Shown here: positions 1 to 5,004 of the stretch, piece by piece | How the letters are laid out: the number at the start of each line of letters is the position of its first letter | How positions within the stretch are numbered: position 1 is the stretch's first letter | Source of the DNA: Anaerolineae bacterium | GTDB taxonomy: Bacteria > Chloroflexota > Anaerolineae > UBA1429 | DNA length: 5,253 bases | Assembly (NCBI GenBank): GCA_007118555.1 | Contig: SKRJ01000193.1 | Location: forward strand, 1 to 5,253 | Reading direction: 5' to 3' | Notes under the pieces: generated by a model | Databases searched by the model: none | Told to the model about the DNA's origin: nothing | The model's input: only the letters and a program-made list of their open reading frames with translations | Translations under genes and position numbers: made by a program

Positions 1-128
1 AAGCCAGCAGCGCCCGGGTGGCGCTGTCACTGATCAATGCCGGTCTGGAGCCCGAAATAGTGCGGCTGCTGGATGGTGGCTTTGCTGCCTGGCTCGAGGC
101 GGACCTGCCGACGGCATCGCTCCAGTAG
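1..128 (+). CDS. Rhodanese-like domain protein, C-terminal fragment
   Basis: The third forward frame is open from the window edge to the TAG at 126-128 and gives 41 residues, beginning ASSARVAL and ending TASLQ. The segment LLDGGFAAWLEADLP matches the characteristic end of rhodanese (sulfurtransferase) domains, where a GG-[FWY]-x-x-W motif is followed by a short LP segment. The SSARVALSLINAGL helix fits the helix that follows the active-site loop. The catalytic cysteine would lie a few residues upstream, outside the window, so activity cannot be judged. Rhodanese domains transfer sulfane sulfur through a cysteine persulfide or serve as regulatory or binding modules. Whether this is a stand-alone rhodanese or the tail of a larger protein is unknown. 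An inverted repeat and a new promoter follow within 70 bases, so it probably belongs to a separate transcript from the transporter genes. Confidence 0.75.
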   Translation, partial: ASSARVALSLINAGLEPEIVRLLDGGFAAWLEADLPTASLQ

Positions 129-149
129 CACGATGACATCGCTAGCGGG

Positions 150-174
150 GGCCGCGTCAACATTTGACGCGGCC
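150..174 (+). repeat. Perfect 11-bp inverted repeat, terminator-like or operator
   Basis: GGCCGCGTCAA (150-160) and TTGACGCGGCC (164-174) are perfect complements around a 3-base CAT loop. In RNA two further G-U pairs (148-149 with 175-176) could extend the stem. It lies 22 bp after the rhodanese stop, so it may end that transcript, but only TTGG follows, not a T-tract. Its right arm contains the TTGACG -35 element of the next promoter, so a DNA-level operator role is equally possible. Confidence 0.6.
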
Positions 175-192
175 TTGGCCGTATAGTACAAT
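164..192 (+). promoter_or_regulatory. Candidate sigma-70-type promoter for the tup leader and operon
   Basis: TTGACG at 164-169 (5 of 6 matches to the -35 consensus) and TACAAT at 187-192 (5 of 6 to the -10) are separated by exactly 17 bp. The expected transcription start is near 199. That is where the first long-range RNA helix of the leader begins (CCCGTG 197-202 pairing with 247-252), which supports the assignment. The -35 lies within the right arm of an inverted repeat, so a bound repressor or a hairpin in the DNA could affect it. Confidence 0.65.
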
Positions 193-198
193 GCCGCC

Positions 199-366
199 CG
201 TGAATCGAATGACCTGCTCTCCGAATCATCCGGCCTAACTCATTCCCACGGGAGCTGACAGGGTCGGTGATCGTGCCGCTGACAGGGACGTCAGGGGCGA
301 ACGGTATGATTGGAAACGATCATGCCCCCCATGCTTGGAAAGGAGAACGGGGGAACGACGCTTGGC
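199..366 (+). promoter_or_regulatory. Structured leader RNA, candidate riboswitch/attenuator for the tup operon
   Basis: This stretch contains no convincing gene but folds well by eye. CCCGTG 197-202 pairs with CACGGG 247-252, and inside it GAATGA 207-212 pairs with TCATTC 240-245. CTGAC 279-283 can pair with GTCAG 290-294 around AGGGAC. GGTATGATTG 303-312 pairs with CGATCATGCC 317-326 (10 bp, two G-U pairs) and is capped by a GAAA tetraloop; GGGG 294-297 with CCCC 327-330 extends this helix past a 5-nt bulge. The 279-283 and 294-297 helices share G294, so they compete for that base. AGGAGAAC 341-348 can pair with GTTCTCTT 371-378, the left arm of the downstream terminator, and so could act as an antiterminator. 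Placement before tungstate transporter genes suggests a sensor of tungstate/molybdate status, possibly of the Moco/Tuco RNA class. That class is inferred from context and the GNRA-capped helix only; I did not recognise its conserved core. An uncharacterised riboswitch or a protein-dependent attenuator is also possible. Confidence 0.6.
254..287 (+). repeat. Two direct copies of GCTGACAGGG in the leader
   Basis: GCTGACAGGG occurs at 254-263 and again at 278-287, a 24-base period. The second copy takes part in the 279-294 hairpin, whereas the first cannot form the same hairpin because its 3' flank differs (TCGG against ACGT). The copies may be alternative pairing partners in the RNA or two binding sites. 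Chance is possible for one 10-mer pair, but both sit inside a structured leader. Confidence 0.55.
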
Positions 367-410
367 GCCGGTTCTCTTGTCCCTGCATGGCAAGAGAACC
401 GGCTTTTTTT
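367..410 (+). terminator. Intrinsic terminator in the 5' leader (attenuator)
   Basis: GCCGGTTCTCTTG (367-379) pairs perfectly over 13 bp with CAAGAGAACCGGC (391-403), followed immediately by seven T (404-410). The 11-base loop contains GCATGG (385-390), complementary to CCATGC at 329-334, which could allow a loop contact with the upstream leader. The terminator lies after the predicted promoter and only 28 bp before the tupB start, so it should abort transcription of the operon unless it is disrupted. This is the standard arrangement of a transcription-attenuating riboswitch or attenuator. Confidence 0.92.
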
Positions 411-431
411 CGTGGTACGTACTCGATGCCC

Positions 432-441
432 AGGAGGTATG
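432..441 (+). promoter_or_regulatory. Shine-Dalgarno sequence unusually close to the tupB start
   Basis: A perfect AGGAGG at 432-437 is followed by a single T and then the ATG at 439-441, so the gap is 1 base where about 5-9 is usual. No better in-frame start with this signal is visible: the next in-frame codons are GCC and ATT, and the upstream in-frame GTG at 412 sits at the foot of the terminator without a ribosome binding site. Either initiation at 439 is inefficient, or an ATT at 445 (7-base gap) is used, which would be rare. Confidence 0.55.
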
Positions 442-1158
442 GCCATTTCTGCCCTACTCGACGGTCTGCGACAGGCCTTGTCGCTGATACTGGAGCGCGA
501 TCCTGCCCTGCTAGAGATCGTCCGACTCACCTTTGAGGTCTCGGGCGTGGCCCTGTTCTTTAGCTCGCTCATCGGCATCCCGTTGGGCGCCTTCCTGGGC
601 ATGAGGCGTTTTCGCGGCCGTCGACTGGTGATCTCGGCGCTATACACGGGCATGGGCTTTCCGCCGGTGGTCATCGGGCTGCTGGTATACATGCTGCTCT
701 CGCGTACGGGGCCTCTTGGTCAGATCGATGGCGATCACATCCCTCGCCTGTTTACACCCGCCGCCATGATGCTGGCCCAGACCATCATCTCGTTCCCGCT
801 GGTGGCCGGGTTCACCATGGCGGCCGTCATGGGCGTAGAGCCGCACCTGCGCCAGCAGATTCAGGCGCTGGGGGCCACCCCCATGCAGACAGCCTGGGCG
901 GTCCTCGTAGAGGCCCGCATCGGCGTCATCGTCTCCATCATCGCCGGGTTCGGCAGCATCATCTCGGAGGTGGGCGCCGTGATGCTGGTGGGCGGCAACA
1001 TCGTGGGGCGCACCCGGGTGCTCACCACGGCCATCGTTCTCGAGACACGCAAGGGCAACTTTGACCTGGCCTCGGCCCTGGGGATCATCCTGCTGGGCCT
1101 TTCGTTCATGGTCAACGCGACCATGATGCTGATGCAAGGAAAGAGTTTCGATCAATGA
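439..1158 (+). CDS. tupB: Tungstate-type ABC transporter, permease TupB
   Basis: This 239-residue integral membrane protein would form the channel of an oxyanion importer, passing tungstate from TupA inward. Hydrophobic segments lie near residues 34-55, 66-88, 107-131, 161-186 and 213-232, a typical count for this family. The stretch ALGATPMQTAWAVLVEAR near 143-160 corresponds to the EAA-type cytoplasmic loop that docks on the ATPase. GMGFPPVVIGLLVYMLLSRTG near 71-91 resembles TupB and ModB-like permeases. The frame stays open upstream to a TTG at 310, but that extension would translate through the leader hairpin and the terminator, so ATG 439, just after AGGAGG, is preferred. The stop overlaps the tupC start (ATGA), indicating translational coupling. 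Expression is probably gated by the leader terminator. Related vanadate or molybdate permeases look alike; the tungstate call rests mainly on the neighbouring tupA. Confidence 0.92.
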   Translation: MAISALLDGLRQALSLILERDPALLEIVRLTFEVSGVALFFSSLIGIPLGAFLGMRRFRGRRLVISALYTGMGFPPVVIGLLVYMLLSRTGPLGQIDGDHIPRLFTPAAMMLAQTIISFPLVAGFTMAAVMGVEPHLRQQIQALGATPMQTAWAVLVEARIGVIVSIIAGFGSIISEVGAVMLVGGNIVGRTRVLTTAIVLETRKGNFDLASALGIILLGLSFMVNATMMLMQGKSFDQ

Positions 1159-1886
1159 GTCAGCCGGTTTATCGTTTGGATAATGTCATCAAGCGCTACG
1201 ATCTTCGGGAGGTGCTACACGTCGACGCGCTGGAGGTGCACGCCGGCGAGATCCTGGCCCTGGTGGGGCCCAGCGGCTCGGGCAAGAGCACCTGCCTGCG
1301 CCTGCTCAACTTTTTGGAGGCGCCCACCAGTGGCACCATCCGCTTTGATGGCCGCAATTATGGCTCCAACGGTTCGGTGCCCCTCGATGTGCGGCGCCGC
1401 GTGACCACCGTGTTCCAACGCCCGCTGCTGCTCAATCGCAGCGTGCAGGCCAACGTGGCCTATGGCCTGCGCCTGCGTCGCGCGCCTGACACCAGGGCCC
1501 GGGTCGAGGACGCCCTCTCCCGCGTGGGGCTGCTTGGGCTGGCCCGCCAAAAGGGGTCCACCCTGTCGGGCGGTGAGGCGCAACGCGTGGCGCTGGCCAG
1601 GGCCATGGCGCTGGAGACCGATGTGCTCTTGCTGGACGAGCCCACGGCCAACCTGGATCCGTACAACGTGGGCGTGATCGAGGAGATCATCCGCGAGCTG
1701 AACGTCGAGCGCGCCACGACCATGGTGCTGGTGACCCACAACGTGTTCCAGGCGCGGCGTCTGGCCCACCGCGTGGGCCTGCTGCTGGACGGCGAGCTGG
1801 TGGAGGTGGCCGATGTCGAGCGGTTCTTTGCGGCCCCGACGGACCCGCGCACCTTGGCCTTTGCCCGTGGCGAGATGGTGTACTAG
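1155..1886 (+). CDS. tupC: Tungstate-type ABC transporter, ATP-binding protein TupC
   Basis: This 243-residue cytoplasmic ATPase drives the importer. All ABC motifs are intact: Walker A GPSGSGKST at 38-46, Q-loop VFQRP with Q88, signature LSGGEAQR at 137-144, Walker B VLLLDEP at 157-163 with catalytic E162, D-loop NLDP at 166-169, and switch histidine H195 in VTHN. VFQRPLLLNRSVQANVAYGL near 87-104 is typical of the phosphate/tungstate/molybdate importer branch. The protein ends soon after the core domain, so it lacks the C-terminal MOP-type regulatory domain found in many ModC proteins; this agrees with TupC. The ATG overlaps the tupB stop by four bases, so translation is probably coupled and no separate ribosome binding site is needed. 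The tupA start follows 24 bases after the stop. Confidence 0.93.
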   Translation: MSQPVYRLDNVIKRYDLREVLHVDALEVHAGEILALVGPSGSGKSTCLRLLNFLEAPTSGTIRFDGRNYGSNGSVPLDVRRRVTTVFQRPLLLNRSVQANVAYGLRLRRAPDTRARVEDALSRVGLLGLARQKGSTLSGGEAQRVALARAMALETDVLLLDEPTANLDPYNVGVIEEIIRELNVERATTMVLVTHNVFQARRLAHRVGLLLDGELVEVADVERFFAAPTDPRTLAFARGEMVY

Positions 1887-1910
1887 CAAACCCCATGCCA
1901 AAGGAGAAAC

Positions 1911-2759
1911 ATGAAACGCACGATTCGCATCCTGATGGTAGCCCTGTTCGCGATGTTGCTGCTGGTGGCCTGTGCTACCGAGACCCAGGAGCCGGCGGCG
2001 GAGACCGGAGGCAGTGACGGTGGCGTGCTGATGCTGGCCACGACGACCAGCACCGACGACTCGGGCCTGCTGGCCTACATCCTGCCTGATTTCGAGGCCA
2101 GGTACGGTGTGCGGGTGGACGTGGTGGCCGTGGGCACGGGCCAGGCCCTTGCCCTGGGTATGGACGGTAACGCCGATGTGGTGCTGGTGCATGATCGGGC
2201 CCGCGAGGACACGTTCATGGCCGAGGGCCACGGCGTGCGCCGCGAGGACGTGATGTACAACGACTTTGTCATTGTTGGCCCAGAGGATGATCCGGCGGGC
2301 GTACGCGGCATGACCGATGTGTCCGAGGCCTTCCGCAGGATCGCCGACTCGGAGAGCACGTTCATCTCGCGAGGTGACGAATCGGGCACCCACGGCAAGG
2401 AGAATGCCGTCTGGAGCGCCGCCGGTATCGAGCCCTCGGGCGGCTGGTACGTCTCGGCGGGCCAGGGCATGGGCGACGTTTTGACCATGGCCGAGGAGCA
2501 ACTGGCCTATACCCTGAGTGACAGGGCCACCTACCTCTCGCGGCTGACCGACGGGTTCGATCTGGTGATCGTGGTCGAGGGCGATCCGATCCTGTTCAAC
2601 CCTTACGGCGTGATGGCCGTCAACCCGAACAAGGGCGCGCACATCCAGGCCGATCTGGCGGACCAGTTCATCGACTGGCTGATCTCGGAAGAGACCAAGG
2701 CCATGATCGGCGAGTTTGGCGTGGCCGAGTTCGGCGCGCCGCTCTTTGTCCCTGAGTAA
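1911..2759 (+). CDS. tupA: Tungstate-binding lipoprotein TupA
   Basis: This 282-residue extracytoplasmic binding protein captures tungstate, and perhaps molybdate more weakly, for TupBC. The N-terminus has the basic MKR start, a hydrophobic stretch and an LVAC lipobox, so cleavage before C21 and lipid anchoring are expected. A short linker rich in E, A and G follows, to about residue 38. Family hallmarks are ATTTSTDDSGLL at 43-54 (the TTTS oxyanion-binding segment), VGTGQAL near 74-80, ADVVLVH at 88-94, YNDFVIVGP at 116-124, SRGDESGTH at 153-161 and the later AYTLSDRATYL near 199-209. These distinguish TupA from ModA and WtpA. The start is well supported by AAGGAG at 1901-1906, four bases upstream. 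The gene comes last in the operon, whereas tup operons commonly begin with tupA. A strong terminator follows 21 bases after the stop. Vanadate-binding relatives share this fold, so substrate specificity is inferred. Confidence 0.94.
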   Translation: MKRTIRILMVALFAMLLLVACATETQEPAAETGGSDGGVLMLATTTSTDDSGLLAYILPDFEARYGVRVDVVAVGTGQALALGMDGNADVVLVHDRAREDTFMAEGHGVRREDVMYNDFVIVGPEDDPAGVRGMTDVSEAFRRIADSESTFISRGDESGTHGKENAVWSAAGIEPSGGWYVSAGQGMGDVLTMAEEQLAYTLSDRATYLSRLTDGFDLVIVVEGDPILFNPYGVMAVNPNKGAHIQADLADQFIDWLISEETKAMIGEFGVAEFGAPLFVPE

Positions 2760-2780
2760 AGACAACTTCCCCTCATGGGT

Positions 2781-2820
2781 CGAGGGCCCTCGCCATTGCG
2801 GCGGGGGCCCTCGGCTTTTT
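2781..2820 (+). terminator. Intrinsic terminator of the tup operon
   Basis: CGAGGGCCCTCGCC (2781-2794) pairs with GGCGGGGGCCCTCG (2800-2813) over 14 positions, with one T-G wobble (2790/2804) and a 5-base ATTGC loop. GC and five T (2816-2820) follow. It lies 21 bases after the tupA stop and separates the transporter from the next transcription unit. Confidence 0.93.
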
Positions 2821-2843
2821 GTGTCGATCACCAAACCACGGGG

Positions 2844-2876
2844 AATATCCCAAATGTTATCCCAAATATCCCAAAT
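2844..2876 (+). repeat. Three ATCCCAAAT direct repeats, possible operator or activator site
   Basis: ATCCCAAAT occurs at 2847-2855, 2859-2867 and 2868-2876. The outer two share the longer 12-mer AATATCCCAAAT (2844-2855 and 2865-2876) exactly 21 bp apart, about two helical turns, which would put both on the same DNA face. GGGA-ATA-TCCC (2841-2851) is also a small palindrome. The cluster lies about 70 bp upstream of the candidate -35 for the next gene and is AT-rich against a GC-rich background. It looks like a protein-binding site, but the protein is unknown. Confidence 0.55.
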
Positions 2877-2944
2877 GGGCTGGTATCCGACGGGCCTGCG
2901 GCGTGCCAATATGCAGCGCTTGGACAAGCTGCACGGCAGAGCAC

Positions 2945-2973
2945 CTGCCAAATACCTTCTCTTGGGGTACAAT
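2945..2973 (+). promoter_or_regulatory. Candidate promoter of the BNR/sialidase-like operon
   Basis: CTGCCA at 2945-2950 (4 of 6 to the -35 consensus) and TACAAT at 2968-2973 (5 of 6 to the -10) have a 17-bp gap. The expected start is near 2980, giving a leader of about 43 nt before the ATG at 3023. The -10 hexamer is identical to that of the tup promoter. The -35 is weak, which would fit a need for an activator at the upstream repeats. Confidence 0.5.
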
Positions 2974-3022
2974 CGATGCATCAAGCGGCCAAAGACCGCA
3001 CTCGTACCAGCCAGGAGGTGTT

Positions 3023-4126
3023 ATGGAGACAGAACATGTCATTGTCTATCGGCAGGAGGATCGCTACGCGGGCTGGCCGGCCAACTATGGCCTGTGGGCC
3101 TGGGGCGACGAGCTGGTGCTGGGCTTTGTTGTGGGCCATCCCCGGCCCGAGGAGCGGTTCCACGCCCGCGACCGCGGGCGCCCCTTTTCCACGATGCAGG
3201 CCCGCAGCTTGGACGGCGGGCGGACCTGGGCCGCCGAGCCGCTGACGGCGCCCGCCCCCGGGGGCCGCGCCCTCTCGGCCGACGAGCACATGCTGCCCGA
3301 GCTGGGGCTGGACAGCGCCCTGGCGCAGGGTCTGGAGCCCCTGCCGGCCCCGCTGCAAGAGCCGCTGGATTTCGCCGACCCCGAGCTGGCTCTCTTGTGC
3401 GCCCGCACCGGCCTGGGCGGCGGCACCCGCTCCTGGTTCTATGCCTCTTTCGATCGCTGTCATACCTGGCAGGGGCCCTACGCGCTGCCCATGTTCGGCC
3501 AGACGGGCATCGAGGCGCGCACCGATTGCTTGATCGACGATGCGCGCACCTGCACCCTGTTCCTGACCGCCGCCAAGGCCGATGGTGACGAGGGCAAAGG
3601 CGTATTCTGCGCCCGCACCGTGGATGGCGGGCGCTCGTTTGCGCTGCGGTCCTGGGTGGCCACCAGCGAGGGCGGCTATGTCATCATGCCGTCCAGCCTG
3701 CGCCTCTCGCCCGAGACGATCGTGACCGCCGTGCGCGTCCATGGGGGCGGCGTCTTTGATGAGGGGCAGCACTGGATCGACCTCTATCGCTCCGATGATG
3801 ACGGCCTGACCTGGCGCCATGTGGCGCGTCCCGTGCCCGACACCGGCCGCGGCGGCAATCCACCGGGCATGCTGCGCCTGCACGATGGCCGCCTGTGCCT
3901 CACCTATGGCTACCGCGCCGAGCCCTATGGCATCCGCGCCCGCCTCAGTGACGATGAGGGGACTACCTGGGGCGAGGAACTGGTTTTGCGCGACGACGCC
4001 GGAAGCCATGATATCGGCTATCCCCGCACGATCCAGCGCCCCGACGGCACCGTGGTCACCGCCTACTATTACAACGACCGGCTGGGGGCAGCGGCATACA
4101 TCGCCGCGACGTTGTGGCGACCGTGA
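3023..4126 (+). CDS. BNR-repeat sialidase-like beta-propeller protein
   Basis: This 367-residue protein carries five Asp-box motifs of the S-x-D-x-G-x-T-W type: SLDGGRTW 62-69, SFDRCHTW 142-149 (diverged), TVDGGRSF 199-206, SDDDGLTW 257-264 and SDDEGTTW 309-316. Their spacing of about 50-80 residues fits blades of a sialidase-type beta-propeller. The C-terminal YYYND...YIAATLWRP resembles the ending of proteins annotated as sialidase family. No signal peptide or membrane segment is seen, so it is probably cytoplasmic. I see no N-terminal RIP/RLP motif of classical sialidases and cannot assign the arginine triad, so true sialidase activity is doubtful; another glycoside-related activity is possible. 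ATG 3023 is chosen because AGGAGG at 3013-3018 lies four bases upstream; the frame is open to 2819, but that part runs through the promoter and repeats. The HAD gene starts 23 bases after its stop, suggesting an operon. Confidence 0.85.
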   Translation: METEHVIVYRQEDRYAGWPANYGLWAWGDELVLGFVVGHPRPEERFHARDRGRPFSTMQARSLDGGRTWAAEPLTAPAPGGRALSADEHMLPELGLDSALAQGLEPLPAPLQEPLDFADPELALLCARTGLGGGTRSWFYASFDRCHTWQGPYALPMFGQTGIEARTDCLIDDARTCTLFLTAAKADGDEGKGVFCARTVDGGRSFALRSWVATSEGGYVIMPSSLRLSPETIVTAVRVHGGGVFDEGQHWIDLYRSDDDGLTWRHVARPVPDTGRGGNPPGMLRLHDGRLCLTYGYRAEPYGIRARLSDDEGTTWGEELVLRDDAGSHDIGYPRTIQRPDGTVVTAYYYNDRLGAAAYIAATLWRP

Positions 4127-4149
4127 ATCGCGTGCCGGAAAGGAGCCCG

Positions 4150-4986
4150 ATGGCGACGTTTCTGCCCGGCAGCCGCATCGAGATCGTGGGCGAGGTCCCG
4201 CGCCCGGCCCGCATCCACGCGGCTCTGCTCGACTTTGACGGCACCCTCTCGCTGATTCGCGGCGGTTGGCAGAGGATCATGCTGGATCTCATGGTCGACG
4301 TGCTGGCCGACGCCGCTCCCTGCGAGTCCGAGGATGCCCTGCGAGCCGAGGCCAGGGGCTATGTCGTCGATCTGACCGGCGAGCCCACCATCGTCCAGAT
4401 GCAGGCCCTGGCCGACGCGGTGGCCCGGCGTGGCGCCCGAGCCGATTCGCCCGAAGCGTACAAGCAGCGGTATCTGGAGCGTCTGCAAGAGACCATACAG
4501 GGGCGGCTGGACGCCCTGGCGGCGGGCGCCCTATCACGGGAGGATCTGATGGTGCCGGGGGCCATTCAATTACTGGAGGAGCTGGCGCGCCGCGATATCG
4601 CCTGCTGCCTGGCCAGCGGCACCGACCACGACCAGGTGGTGCGCGAGGCGGGCCTCCTGGGCATCGCCGACTGCTTTGATGCCGGCATCTATGGCGCGGT
4701 GCCGCCGCCCGCCGTCTTTTCCAAGGCACTCGTGATCGACGATCTGCGGCGATGCCATGGGCTGGCCGGCCCCGATCTGCTGGTGGTGGGCGACGGGCCG
4801 GTCGAGATCGCCGAGGGTGAGCGGGCCGGCGCCATCACCGTCGGCGTCGCCAGCGACGAGGACCATCCGGGGCGCCTGGATGCCGACAAGCGCGCCATCC
4901 TGATCGGTGCCGGGGCCGCCCTCATCGTGCCCGACCTGACCGAGCAGCAACAGCTCTGGGAGTATCTCGAGGCTCCGGCGAGATAG
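4150..4986 (+). CDS. HAD-superfamily phosphatase-like hydrolase
   Basis: This 278-residue cytoplasmic protein has the four HAD motifs: motif I DFDGT at 28-32 (nucleophile D28, acid D30), motif II LASGT with S156, motif III K192 in FSKA, and motif IV VVGDGPVE at 212-219 with D215 and E219 as likely magnesium ligands. The helical insert between motifs I and II (about residues 35-130) is a C1-type cap, as in phosphoglycolate phosphatase-like enzymes (subfamily I), so a small phosphorylated metabolite, probably a sugar phosphate, is the expected substrate. ATG 4150 is preferred because AAAGGAG at 4139-4145 lies four bases before it; an in-frame GTG at 4114 would overlap the preceding gene and has no such site. 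The neighbours suggest a carbohydrate-related pathway, but the substrate cannot be read from the sequence. Confidence 0.86.
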   Translation: MATFLPGSRIEIVGEVPRPARIHAALLDFDGTLSLIRGGWQRIMLDLMVDVLADAAPCESEDALRAEARGYVVDLTGEPTIVQMQALADAVARRGARADSPEAYKQRYLERLQETIQGRLDALAAGALSREDLMVPGAIQLLEELARRDIACCLASGTDHDQVVREAGLLGIADCFDAGIYGAVPPPAVFSKALVIDDLRRCHGLAGPDLLVVGDGPVEIAEGERAGAITVGVASDEDHPGRLDADKRAILIGAGAALIVPDLTEQQQLWEYLEAPAR

Positions 4987-5004
4987 GCGACAATGGAGGT
5001 TGCC

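Noticed and set aside
310..438. Upstream in-frame extension of tupB from a TTG at 310
   Set aside because: It would translate through the GAAA hairpin and the terminator, has no ribosome binding site, and its sequence is not like a TupB N-terminus. ATG 439 gives a family-like start.
267..536. Small forward ORF of 89 codons across the leader
   Set aside because: It crosses the hairpin and terminator in a different frame from tupB, has no ribosome binding site and no recognisable features.
2844..2876. CRISPR array
   Set aside because: The repeat units are only 9-12 bases with no unique spacers; this fits a regulatory site instead.
1215..2984. Long open frame of 589 codons on the minus strand
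   Set aside because: It lies antisense to tupC and tupA, is rich in H, G, Q and R as expected for a shadow of GC-rich coding DNA, and spans a terminator.
2819..3022. N-terminal extension of the sialidase-like gene
   Set aside because: It would read through the repeats and candidate promoter; the AGGAGG at 3013-3018 fixes the start at 3023.
2981..4009. Minus-strand frame of 342 codons opposite the sialidase-like gene
   Set aside because: Low-complexity A/G/Q composition and full antisense overlap with a gene carrying clear Asp boxes show it is a shadow.
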